The notes below the pieces were generated by a model. It saw nothing but the letters and a program-made list of their open reading frames with translations, had not been told where the DNA came from and searched no databases. Below, in pieces: positions 16,706 to 26,000 of a stretch of DNA of 64,000 bases (the stretch's first letter is position 1; each line of letters starts with the position of its first letter). Source of the DNA: a virus; IMG/VR virus record IMGVR_UViG_3300042868_006787, positions 1 to 64,000 of that record; one strand, given 5' to 3'. The position numbers and the translations under genes are program-made.

Positions 16706-17638
16706 TTAGTTTAGCATAAGCGATATAGATTTGTCAAACTGAAATTCTAAATTTCTGATTGCATTATCATCCATATCGCCTATGTCTTTATATTCTATAT
16801 TAAGTTGTATTACGGAGACACGAGATTTTAATTTTTCAACTATTCTCTCTTTCATGTTCCCCCCTGCTTCATCATTATCTGCAATAACAATAATGTTATT
16901 GAAATATTTTTGAAGCAAATCTATTTGTGTATTTGATACATTAGCCCCTAGGGTAGCAACTGCAGCAAAGCCAACTTGGTCTAGTCTAATCGCATCAAAA
17001 GAAGATTCTACCACATAAACTTTTTCTGATGCTTTTACTTTATGAAGATTAAAAAGTGTCTTTGCTTTTGGAAGTTTTGGGGTATTTTTAAAATCTTTGC
17101 CTTCAATAGATCTTCCAACAAAACCAACTGCTAATCCATCTGGTGAATGAACTGGAACAGTAACCATATCTTGTTTTTCCGAATAGCCTAAGTTAAATTT
17201 AACAATTGATTCTTTTGTTATTTTTCTACTTTCATAATAAGACATAGCCCTTGGTGAAATCAATGCATGATTATTCAATCTTTTAATAATTAATTCATCA
17301 AAAGCAACATAGTCTGGAACATCTACAAGGGCTTTATTAACAAATTGTTCAATGTTTGTTTCTTTCCCTTTGCTTGCAATAAATCTAACCGTTTCAAAAT
17401 AAGTTCTATTTGTGGCAGTCATTACTAATTCAACTAAGTCTTTGGTTTCTTGACAAGAAAAGCAAAAAAAGGTTCCTCTTGTTTTTGACACTTCCCCTGC
17501 AGGAGTCCTAAAGTTGTTATGATATGGACAAAATATCATAAAGTCATTATCCATTTCTGACTCTATATTAATGCCAGATCCGTCTAACACTCTTTTTACT
17601 TGGTCTTCGCTATATAAATCTATTTTATTATTTGCCAC
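16706..17638 (-). CDS. dnaG: DnaG-type primase
   Basis: This 310-residue protein makes RNA primers for the phage fork. An N-terminal zinc site of CHC2 type is seen: C37-x2-H40 in FCPYHNNF and C59-x2-C62 in FFCFSCQE. The TOPRIM core shows VYVVESSFDAIRL (Glu) and IIVIADNDEAGG (Asp-x-Asp). It is shorter than bacterial DnaG and lacks the C-terminal helicase-binding domain. It starts at GTG 17638 with GAGG 6 bases upstream, overlapping dnaB by 11 bases, so the two are probably made together. Confidence 0.92.
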   Translation of the reverse strand: MANNKIDLYSEDQVKRVLDGSGINIESEMDNDFMIFCPYHNNFRTPAGEVSKTRGTFFCFSCQETKDLVELVMTATNRTYFETVRFIASKGKETNIEQFVNKALVDVPDYVAFDELIIKRLNNHALISPRAMSYYESRKITKESIVKFNLGYSEKQDMVTVPVHSPDGLAVGFVGRSIEGKDFKNTPKLPKAKTLFNLHKVKASEKVYVVESSFDAIRLDQVGFAAVATLGANVSNTQIDLLQKYFNNIIVIADNDEAGGNMKERIVEKLKSRVSVIQLNIEYKDIGDMDDNAIRNLEFQFDKSISLMLN

Positions 17639-18857
17639 TTAAATCCTCAAAATCTTTATACTTATAGTATCCTTTGTCAAAATCTGCTTGAACTAAAAAC
17701 TCTCCCATAAAACCATTTCTATTTTTTCTAAAAGCACATTCAATAATATCACTATTTGCTGCTCGGCCTAGCGCTAGCACCCAATCTGCATCATAAGCAA
17801 TCTGTCTAGACCAAGCAGTCTGGCCTAATGTTGGTACTGTATTGAGGTTTGTAACATCATCAGGAGTGGCTGATGAGATAGCAATAATAGGGACCTCTTC
17901 ACCAATTGCCATAAGTTTTAACTCTCTTGAAAGATTTTTCATTCTCACTGTTTCATTATCAGATTTTTGATTTGGAGACATTAATTGCAAATAATCCACA
18001 ATAACAAAATCTGGCTTATACTGATCAATCTTTCCACGAACAACTGAAGGATTTACTTCTCCCCCGCTATCATTTGAAATAATGTGAAACTCTGGTTTTC
18101 CAACTAAGTTTTTTTCATGCCATGACTTTAGCATGTCTAATTCAATTTCACCATTGCTTATTTTTCTGTGTGACCAAACACCTTGGCCCATAATGGTGTA
18201 TACACGATTTCTAACCTCTACTTCTGACATTTCTAAACTTATTACTAATGGAGACTTTCCTTGTTTCCATGCTTGTACCGCAAAATAAAGAGCAAGCCAA
18301 GATTTGCCAATTCCTGGATACGCAAGGAAAACACCAAGTTGGCCTGGCATAATTCCAGATGGAAGGTAGTTGTCAAATCCTGGCAAACCTGTTTTAATTC
18401 CAACCGATCCTAGTTCTTTCATTTTTTGCACATTGGTAAAATAGGCAACGGCAGAATCTAAATCTGTGGCATCAATATCTCTAATTGCAGCAACATTCTT
18501 TTTTAACTCTGATGTTTTATTAATCAATCCTGTTAGGGCTATGTCTCCATTCCCACTCTGAACATCAGTTGCAGCAGATCTTAAAATATCTTTTAGACTA
18601 TCGGTTAGATATTCTGCCTGCAATTCTTCTAAATGATATTTAGTTGCACCAACATTCTCTATTGTTTGAAAATCTCTAAATTTTTCAACGACTAGTGATT
18701 CAGGGGGGACTGCATTATTTGCTTCATAATACTTTCTTATAAACAACCAAAGGTCAGTATGTGTTTTTAAAAGATTTTCAACATTAGCCTGCAAAAGAAC
18801 ATGCATTTGTTTATCTTTAAGTAGCGCCGTTATAAGTTTAGACTCTGTGTTATTCAC
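17628..18857 (-). CDS. dnaB: DnaB-like replicative helicase
   Basis: This 409-residue hexameric helicase unwinds the fork. Walker A is LAYPGIGKSW (about 178-187) and Walker B DFVIVDYLQLM, followed by the RecA-fold segment LSRELKLMAIGEEVPIIAISS. The N-terminal 130 residues match the helical DnaB domain, though shortened. The start is GTG 18857 with AAGGA upstream, overlapping the small gene before by 8 bases. It forms the core replication string with primase, ssDNA-binding protein and polymerase. Confidence 0.93.
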   Translation of the reverse strand: MNNTESKLITALLKDKQMHVLLQANVENLLKTHTDLWLFIRKYYEANNAVPPESLVVEKFRDFQTIENVGATKYHLEELQAEYLTDSLKDILRSAATDVQSGNGDIALTGLINKTSELKKNVAAIRDIDATDLDSAVAYFTNVQKMKELGSVGIKTGLPGFDNYLPSGIMPGQLGVFLAYPGIGKSWLALYFAVQAWKQGKSPLVISLEMSEVEVRNRVYTIMGQGVWSHRKISNGEIELDMLKSWHEKNLVGKPEFHIISNDSGGEVNPSVVRGKIDQYKPDFVIVDYLQLMSPNQKSDNETVRMKNLSRELKLMAIGEEVPIIAISSATPDDVTNLNTVPTLGQTAWSRQIAYDADWVLALGRAANSDIIECAFRKNRNGFMGEFLVQADFDKGYYKYKDFEDLSGK

Positions 18858-19158
18858 TTAGCCATTCCTTTCCTTTTTTCCTACGCTCTGCACGCTCTTC
18901 ATCATCTTTAATTTTATTTAGTCTTGTCTGAAATATTTTTTCTGCATTATAAGCAAAGTAACTCCAAGAAGGGGACAAGGAAACGCTAAAGTAGTAATCA
19001 AGTAGGTCATAACATTTTCCTATCCCATAAGACTCTATTAGCGCATCAGAAGCCCACTGTTCAACATTTAAGTTCAACGATGGCTTTTCTTCGTACTTTA
19101 TAGTATGTAGTTTACTATATCTACTTAGCAAAGCCATTCGGTCTTTGCGTTCAGCCAC
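18850..19158 (-). CDS. Hypothetical protein, 102 residues, before dnaB
   Basis: A helical, charged protein (LNVEQWASDALIESYGIGKC ... LNKIKDDEERAERRKKGKE) without a recognisable domain. It starts at a GTG within TAGTG, overlapping the previous stop, and overlaps dnaB by 8 bases. Small basic helical proteins directly upstream of phage dnaB genes often act as helicase loaders; that is the best guess here, from position alone. Confidence 0.65.
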   Translation of the reverse strand: MAERKDRMALLSRYSKLHTIKYEEKPSLNLNVEQWASDALIESYGIGKCYDLLDYYFSVSLSPSWSYFAYNAEKIFQTRLNKIKDDEERAERRKKGKEWLSE

Positions 19159-19364
19159 TATTCGTCTATTTCTACTTTGGCTTCGTTAATTTTTTCGGTA
19201 AGTTTATCTTCAACAAACTTATAAACTCTTTCAAAAGCATCATTAATGTTTTCGCCTTCACGTCGACTATCAGTAATGCCAAGATCTAATCTTAGTGATT
19301 GAAAATTACCAAGATTTAATGTATAACCTAGCGTAACGTTTACTTTTGTTTCTTCGTTATTCAT
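19158..19364 (-). CDS. Hypothetical protein, 68 residues
   Basis: A small acidic protein: a beta-type N-terminus (VNVTLGYTLNLGNFQSLRLD) and a helical Glu/Lys-rich end (FERVYKFVEDKLTEKINEAK). GGGAGGG just before the ATG is a strong ribosome site. Not recognised. It opens the replication string together with the 102-residue gene it touches. Confidence 0.65.
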   Translation of the reverse strand: MNNEETKVNVTLGYTLNLGNFQSLRLDLGITDSRREGENINDAFERVYKFVEDKLTEKINEAKVEIDE

Positions 19365-19381
19365 TGTCCCTCCCAGGGAAA

Positions 19382-19927
19382 TTATTTTATTGATTCATTC
19401 CAAACAGGAATAAATCTTCCATCTTCAGTTTTTGTATATGTAAGTATACCATCGCCCATCTTTCTTGTCAATTCTTGTTTGGTTGGCGTCATATTGTTTG
19501 TAATTAATCCATCCTTTCTAGGTTGGCCAATATGTATACTTGCAAGTATATCACGTATCTCTTTTACTTGCGATTCAGAATAATATGCTCTTATCTGATA
19601 TCCACGTTTTCCATTTTCAGAACAACCAAGTGGGACGGGAATGACTCCTCGTTTTATTAAACTTGGCATGTACTTTCTATGTCTATTGACAAGTTTAGCA
19701 GTTTCTGCTATAGTATATGCCCTTTCTCTATTTTTTTTAAAATCTAAAATAAAACAAAGTTCAAGTTTATTTTTTACAATATTATAAATAGCAACAGTAC
19801 CATCTGATCTGTTATAGTGGTGAACTCTTACTAAGTCTTTATTTAAAAACCAAACAGCCCCACTACCTTTTATTACAGATGACTGATTGTACTCTTGGCC
19901 CTCAATTTTTCCTTTTGCAGTAGCCAT
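19382..19927 (-). CDS. MerR/excisionase-like winged-helix protein
   Basis: This 181-residue protein has, in its middle (about 73-140), a winged-helix pattern typical of MerR/Xis-type DNA binders: YTIAETAKLVNRHRKYMPSLIKRGVIPVP, then GKRGYQIRAYYSESQVKEIRD. The N-terminal part is beta-rich. It lies at the boundary between tail genes and the replication string, the usual place for a switch regulator. No effector-binding domain is visible. GCGAGG precedes the ATG; it overlaps the zinc-ribbon gene by 55 bases. Confidence 0.65.
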   Translation of the reverse strand: MATAKGKIEGQEYNQSSVIKGSGAVWFLNKDLVRVHHYNRSDGTVAIYNIVKNKLELCFILDFKKNRERAYTIAETAKLVNRHRKYMPSLIKRGVIPVPLGCSENGKRGYQIRAYYSESQVKEIRDILASIHIGQPRKDGLITNNMTPTKQELTRKMGDGILTYTKTEDGRFIPVWNESIK

Positions 19928-20064
19928 AGCCCCTCGCTTGACGTTGATGGTGGATTATAAAACTTTCTGTTGCCACATTTTAAACAAAATGTTTCAAGAT
20001 GTTCAGGATTAGTGTATTGCCTATCAATAAACATTCTTGATTTACATTTTAAGCATTTAATCAT
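19873..20064 (-). CDS. Small zinc-ribbon protein, 63 residues
   Basis: MIKCLKCKSRMFID ... TFCLKCGNRKFYN gives two CxxC knuckles about 25 residues apart, a zinc ribbon. The ATG at 20064 forms a TAATG overlap with the structural gene before it. An upstream ATG at 20100 would overlap that gene by 37 bases and is not used. Its C-terminal 20 residues are read through the start region of the next gene. Nucleic-acid binding is likely; the role is unknown. Confidence 0.65.
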   Translation of the reverse strand: MIKCLKCKSRMFIDRQYTNPEHLETFCLKCGNRKFYNPPSTSSEGLWLLQKEKLRAKSTISHL

Positions 20065-20507
20065 TAATTTGGAATGCCTACAATAATAAGATTTACCCAT
20101 ACAGATAAATCTCCAGAGGCTCCAAATTTAACGCTACCCTCCACACGAGAGGTCGTAATGTTTTTTAAAATTACAGACACATTTTTACCCGCTGGAGTGT
20201 TGCCTACGTTAACTGGAGTTGCAGTAACAATTGGTGCATATTTAAAGTTTGTAGTAAAATTATAAAAGAAATCTTTTTCTGTTGTTGGCGTTACAGTTGT
20301 ATTATTAAAAATTTCAACTCTGCCAGCAACAACTCTTAGTTCTGAAGTTTTTACATTTGCTTTATCGGACCCCGTAGTATCTACAGTTGCATAATTAGAG
20401 GTGGTTGAAGAAACCTCTGTTGCAACATCATTTATTGCCTCGGCTAACTGATAGATATACGTTACATCTAAAGGTTGCCCTCTTTCTGGTAATGGTATCT
20501 TTGACAT
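20064..20507 (-). CDS. Putative tail fibre / tail tip protein, 147 residues
   Basis: The N-terminus (IPLPERGQPLDVTYIYQLAEAINDVATEV) is a short helix like those that attach phage fibres. The rest is beta-rich (VVAGRVEIFNNTTVTPTTEK ... APIVTATPVNVGNTPAGKNV) and looks like a small trimeric fibre or receptor-binding head. It is the last virion gene of the tail block. An AAGGAG and an extended -10 lie upstream. Confidence 0.6.
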   Translation of the reverse strand: MSKIPLPERGQPLDVTYIYQLAEAINDVATEVSSTTSNYATVDTTGSDKANVKTSELRVVAGRVEIFNNTTVTPTTEKDFFYNFTTNFKYAPIVTATPVNVGNTPAGKNVSVILKNITTSRVEGSVKFGASGDLSVWVNLIIVGIPN

Positions 20508-20522
20508 TTTTCTCCTTTTATT

Positions 20523-20531
20523 ATTATATCA
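20523..20531 (-). promoter_or_regulatory. Extended -10 promoter before the 147-residue tail gene
   Basis: The minus strand reads TGATATAAT in the short gap between two tail genes, 15 bases before the ATG at 20507, with AAGGAG between. It could give extra transcription of the zinc-ribbon, regulator and replication genes downstream. Confidence 0.55.
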
Positions 20532-21083
20532 GTTTATGTTTTCTAAGTCACTAATTAGATATGTTGCTGCATCAAATGGTCCCTTTACTATGGTCACCTT
20601 TTGTATTCTAATCTTTATCTGATCTGGCGCCCCTGACCCATGTGGGTAAGAAAGAGAATAATTAGTGCTTGTAGATTTTCCAACCCAAATCCAATTACTT
20701 ACAACTTCACCTGTTTTCCATTGAACATAAACATCAAACTCTGTAATTGCAGCCTGCTTTTCCTGTAATATTTTTTCTTCTTCTGTTGGGTTTACAATTA
20801 ATAATGCAGGCATTGTCCATGAAATGTTAACTATATTTGCTTGACTATCAACGTTAATGCTATATGGAATATTTGTAGTTGCTAAATTATTTGGATCAAA
20901 GCCAGTTTCATCAAATGTATTATTTATTGTTATTTCTTTTATTGGAGACCAGTGCGAAAACCTATTCTTATCTTCTGACAATATACGATATCTTAATGTG
21001 TAAGTTAGGGTTTGATTGTCTCCTAGTGTTGGGGGAAGATCTGATGATTTTATTATAGTTCTTTTAATTCCAGCGTCTGCCAT
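20529..21083 (-). CDS. Fibronectin-III-like tail protein, 184 residues
   Basis: The sequence reads as one or two Fn3-type beta-sandwiches: TYTLRYRILSEDKNRFSHWS at the start and ISWTMPALL ... EFDVYVQWKTGEVVSNWIWVG later. Fn3 domains are common on phage tail tips and fibres and bind surface sugars or simply space domains. The ATG follows directly after the stop of the gene before, and no signal peptide is present, so a virion role is likely. Confidence 0.6.
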   Translation of the reverse strand: MADAGIKRTIIKSSDLPPTLGDNQTLTYTLRYRILSEDKNRFSHWSPIKEITINNTFDETGFDPNNLATTNIPYSINVDSQANIVNISWTMPALLIVNPTEEEKILQEKQAAITEFDVYVQWKTGEVVSNWIWVGKSTSTNYSLSYPHGSGAPDQIKIRIQKVTIVKGPFDAATYLISDLENIN

Positions 21084-22207
21084 TATCCGACACCAATAGC
21101 AAATTTAAATTCTACATAATTGCTTGTATTTGGAGATTTAATAATTGCTGAAGCAGTATCATTTTGAACTACCGAGTATCCAACCATTCCATAAAGTGGG
21201 TTAGGCGTGTTTAAATTTTCAAATCTTAGTGCATCTAAAACAACATAAAAATCATCTGACGCAGTTCCACCATCTACAACTGAAGCATAAATGTTAATAG
21301 TATCGGCAGATGTCCATGTAAAATTTGATGTGGTATAAAGTTCTTGTCTTTCTTTTGTTACAACACAATATCTATTGGTTGAAAAATCATGTTGTCCAAA
21401 GCCAGTACCATTTGCTAAAGTTGTTTCAAATCTAGAAAATTTAGTTGCATCAATACTGCTAGTAAACTCAACAATAATTTTTACTGTATCTGGAACAGAT
21501 AAAGAATCTCCATCTTTATTAATTACAGAAAAAGCAAATCTTAGTTCATCTGATGGAGCATTTTTAGAAAAATCTAAAGAGATTCCAGTTGCCCTAATAT
21601 ATTCTGGACCTGTTGCTACAACTAAATGTTCGCCAGAAGTTGTCATTGTAGAGGAATCTCCACGCAAGGCAATAATATTGTTATAATATCGGCAGCGCTC
21701 ATATCGTGCTGCTCTGTTTGTATTGTAAAATATTTTATTGTCTGCATTGGTTTCGAAAACTTTTGACGTAGTTTCAATAATATTATCTGACAATGATCCG
21801 TCTAATGGCTGAGTAATTCTTAAAATATCCGTAGTAGCACTTGGGGATATATGTTGCCAATTTTCTCCCTGAGTAAATGTTAAAATAGTTCGACTGTCAT
21901 ATGATGCAGCGTACGGGTTTGATCCAGCAGAATATATAGCCACTTCAGAAATTTCATATCTTTCTTCCGTTGGCAGTTCTGCGGTTAGTACTAGTTTTGA
22001 TTGACCGTCTTCTACAATATACCCCCTAGAACTTATTGGTATACGAAACATTTCAAAATCTAAATTTTGTTTTGCGGAGTAGTCCAAAGGTGTATCGGAT
22101 GTGTCTAAAGGCTTAGCACCGCATCCCAGGGCCATATAAGAGGCATAGGCTGGGGTTTGACCAAGCAAGTACTTTGCAATAATATACTTCCCAGTATTAG
22201 TTATCAT
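21083..22207 (-). CDS. Putative baseplate / tail fibre protein, 374 residues
   Basis: The N-terminus (MITNTGKYIIAKYLLGQTPAYASYMALGCG) followed by RYEISEVAIYSAG is typical of phage proteins that connect the baseplate to fibres. The second half is beta-rich and may hold a carbohydrate-binding sandwich (about 150-330). It begins with an ATGA overlap on the 274-residue gene, within a string of tail-tip genes. Confidence 0.6.
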   Translation of the reverse strand: MITNTGKYIIAKYLLGQTPAYASYMALGCGAKPLDTSDTPLDYSAKQNLDFEMFRIPISSRGYIVEDGQSKLVLTAELPTEERYEISEVAIYSAGSNPYAASYDSRTILTFTQGENWQHISPSATTDILRITQPLDGSLSDNIIETTSKVFETNADNKIFYNTNRAARYERCRYYNNIIALRGDSSTMTTSGEHLVVATGPEYIRATGISLDFSKNAPSDELRFAFSVINKDGDSLSVPDTVKIIVEFTSSIDATKFSRFETTLANGTGFGQHDFSTNRYCVVTKERQELYTTSNFTWTSADTINIYASVVDGGTASDDFYVVLDALRFENLNTPNPLYGMVGYSVVQNDTASAIIKSPNTSNYVEFKFAIGVG

Positions 22208-23028
22208 GATTCCACTACTCCAAGCATTATAGTATACATTGTACCACCTATGCTTAATTGAACTTCTACCTGCTCATCTATATCTAAATTAACTAACTCA
22301 ATAATAACATTTTGAGATTCATCTAGGTATATATTTTCTCCGTTTAGACCGTTACCAACAAATGGTATCTTATTCTCTAATTTAATACCAAAATTAGAAA
22401 AATATTTGTCTGAGGTATTTTGAAGGCTTAGCAAACGTTTTGAAGAAAATTCCTGATTTAAGGATGTAAGATTTTTAATTAATTGGTTTGGAATATAGTT
22501 GCCACTGACTATGTCATGCCTAGACATAGATAAGAGTTCTTGACCGCCTATATCTTCAAATAAGATATCTGTTAATGTTTCTATAGGCAAAGTTTCATCA
22601 TCAAATAAAATTATTTCTGGGGTGGCAACTTTTACTTTATAAGTAGTGGCTGGCGGTGGAGGAGGGGGTGGCAGTGTTACTGGAATTGCTGCAACAGTTG
22701 GCGTAAAAATAACTTCAGGAGATCCTGAAAATGGAATAGGATTAAATATTGGTTCTGGAACTTTCTTAGGTGGATCTTCTCTTTCTCCTTCTCTATAAGT
22801 AACCCGCTCTTTATTTATAGTTTGTGACTTGGGGGTTTCTTTTTGCTTTTGTTCTTCTTGTCTCCAACCCGCTAAATCTTTAGCAACTTGAGCACGGTTA
22901 TTTTCTCTTCTGGTTTCTGAATCCATTGAATTTTGGTAAGCCAAATCCCTAGCAATCTGAGCACGATTGTTTTCTCTTCTAGTTTCTGAATCAATGGTTT
23001 TGCCATGACCTGAATTTTCTCCTGGCAT
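22204..23028 (-). CDS. Tail-associated protein with N-terminal repeat and Pro-rich linker
   Basis: A 274-residue protein with three parts: a duplicated charged helix (DSETRRENNRAQIARDLA and DSETRRENNRAQVAKDLA, about 10-50), a Pro-rich middle (NPIPFSGSPEVIF ... LPPPPPPPATTY), and a beta-rich end (about 200-274). This is the architecture of a linker protein rather than an enzyme. GGAGG lies before the ATG. It sits between the large minor tail protein and the fibre genes, so a tail-tip role is inferred. Confidence 0.6.
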   Translation of the reverse strand: MPGENSGHGKTIDSETRRENNRAQIARDLAYQNSMDSETRRENNRAQVAKDLAGWRQEEQKQKETPKSQTINKERVTYREGEREDPPKKVPEPIFNPIPFSGSPEVIFTPTVAAIPVTLPPPPPPPATTYKVKVATPEIILFDDETLPIETLTDILFEDIGGQELLSMSRHDIVSGNYIPNQLIKNLTSLNQEFSSKRLLSLQNTSDKYFSNFGIKLENKIPFVGNGLNGENIYLDESQNVIIELVNLDIDEQVEVQLSIGGTMYTIMLGVVES

Positions 23029-23029
23029 T

Positions 23030-26000
23030 TTACACCTCCGCCAAATATACTGTCATGCTTGGTCCGTTTGAATTTCTCTGATAGTCCATGTTATAAATAA
23101 CAAACTGTTTGGCTGGACTGCAGATTAAATCTACTCCATCTTTATTATAGTCAATTTGTACAAGATCCCCTAATTGAAGTATTGGTAAAGAAAATATTTG
23201 TGCTCCGACAAGTTTTTTAGGTTTCATTGATTTTTTAACAATCCATCCTAAAATATTTTCAGCATCGGACAATGTTTGAATATATGGAGTCTCTAAAGTA
23301 AAACTACTAATACCATGATTTAATCTACTTTGTTTTATATAGTTGTAATCTTGAATGCTTACCAGATTAGATCTAATTGTATTATTATCTAAATTATCCA
23401 ATTCAGCAAAATTTGATTTTTTATTAAAATAATCATCTACGGATACGGTATATGTAGTATCTTGTGTAAATGTTATTCCTTGAATTTTTAAATAGTTTCC
23501 GCCAGTTTCATCTAAATTAAGTGCAGAATCTGTTGCATTAAATACTAAAAATTCTGCTCCGTAAGAGTCTGCCTGAAATCCAGAAACAACATATCCCTTT
23601 GTTGTGTTTGGTGTTGGAGATATTTTTGCATATAGCGCTGGATAGGCTTTATCATATTTAACATTAAAGTATGCAACTTCTCTAAAAATAGAACCAAACT
23701 CATCATAATACATGTTGTATTTTGGTGGCTGCAAACTAGATATACCCTCTAAATATGTAGATTGAACAACCCCACTCATTGCATATTTTCTTAATGCTGA
23801 GTTTGCATTAATTTCATTTGCTCCAAACACAGAAGATATAGAGTCAGCAACATTAAAAACTGTGTTTTGAGAATAGTTTTCGTTTAAAGCATAAATATTT
23901 TCAAACATACATTTTGATGATCCTCTAACAAAAAGAGAAACATTGTTATACACCGGAAGTGGATCTGTGTCATCAACTATGCCAATTAGTTTGTTATTAA
24001 TATATAAATAAAATTTTCTTGTTGTTCCAACATTAGAATACTCTACTGCTAAATCATAAACTGTCGGGTTTTCTTCTCCAGACATTCTGTATTGACCAGT
24101 AAATTTACCATCATCTACTAAAATATTAGTTAGTCCTGACCAAAGTTTTATTGGAATAGCATTGCCAGCACTGTCTTTTTTAATTTTATAAAAAACGATA
24201 TTTGAAATATTATTTTCAGATGAACCATCAGACTTAATCTTTAAGTATGATTCAATATTTTTTTCTGATAACGCAATTATCTCAAAATAATATCCATTGT
24301 TTGTTTCTGGGTTAATCATAATTCCTAAGCCACCAGAACCACCACCAATGTTTGTACTTTGGTTTGGTTGTGTTGTTGGCACTTGGTAATATGTTGTGCT
24401 TCCGATTGGAGTCTGAAGTCTATCTTCGCTTGTATTTACGCTACCAACAATTCTCATTCTAGTTCCAAAATGTTTGTAAGAACTATCTAACGGTTTATAT
24501 ACATAAGATATAAAATCAACTGGAGTATCTGTAGAACTAAAAGATGGGCCAGACATTACTAATGCCGATGATTGAATTGTTCCAGTTTGAGTTGATTGCA
24601 AACTATTTAATTCTGTTTCGGTTAAGTAATTGCTTGTCATAAAGTTTTTAATTATGCCAGTTCTTGAACATTTTTTAGCCAGCGTATTATTAACTCCAGC
24701 AGCACCAACTGTAAGATCTATAGGGTATTCAATTTCTGGACTAGTTGTAAATAAATAATTAGACTTCATATTGCAACCACGAAGGTATGTGTCTTCTGTC
24801 CAATTGTTTGATATGCCTGCTGTATGGCTGGCAACCAATGTTCCAAACTGTCCTCTTCCATGTTCAAAAACTGGACCATTTTTTATTTTTGTGTCGCCAT
24901 CAATTGTTTCGTAGTAGGGGTTTGCTAAAATTCTAATTAATCCTGTTGGATATATTTTTCCATTAAACGGAAGCGATCCCATATATTCCTGATACTCCTG
25001 ATTGTTTGATATCCAGATATTACCAATTCCTGTTATGTTAAATTGAACAGCGTCATATCTTATAACCTCCCCGCTAGAATAAAAATATCCTTTATATTTG
25101 GTTAACCAATAAACATTTTCTCCTAAATCAACGGTATTATCAATAATAAATCCATTAGATACTGAAGGAATAGATATTGGTAAATCAGAATTAATGGGGA
25201 CCGCACCTAAAACAAAACTTGATTGTTTGTCTACTTGGGAGTTTATTGTTTTTAATACATCTTCTCCAGATGCTTCCCATAACAATGATGGTTTATAGAT
25301 CCAGGTTTTTTCTTTGTCTACTAAAGTGCTTTGTTTAATTGACCCATAAGATCTTTGTATATATCTTGAGGTATAGTTAATTTTTCCATCATTATATATT
25401 TTTTTATCTTGTGAAGATATAGAAATAATATTTGGCAGGTCTGAAGACAATGGTTTGTTTTTGATTACATCTAAATTTTCTTGATTATTCATTATGCCTT
25501 TTAATTCTTGTTGGTTATTTGTGCCAACTAAAGTAAATGATGACTCTCTTTCTCCAGCCTCTGGCATTATATAATTTTTGCTCATGATAGTAAAATTATT
25601 ATATTCATCAAAAAACATTGCAGTCTGAGTTGACACTGCTAACTCATTTAAAACCTGAGCCAAACTCTGATCTGGTGCAATAAAAAAATAAGGGATAATT
25701 GGATCTTTTTCTAATCCAATTCTTTTAAATGTATAATTTGAAAATCCTACAGAATCTAATAATGTTGATATTGCAAAACTTAAAGATACGTCAGTCAAAA
25801 GCATCCTTGGTGCTGTTTGAGATTCAAAATAAAAATAAAAATCACGAAGACTAATTGATATTGTAGATCCATCGTCAGTTGCCTGCGGAAAATTGTCCGA
25901 ATATAAAGTTTTAATTGGAACAAAATAGTTTATTGTTAAATTATCATTGTATATATTTTCATAAAAAACAAACTTAATATTTTTGTTTAAATAATTTTTT

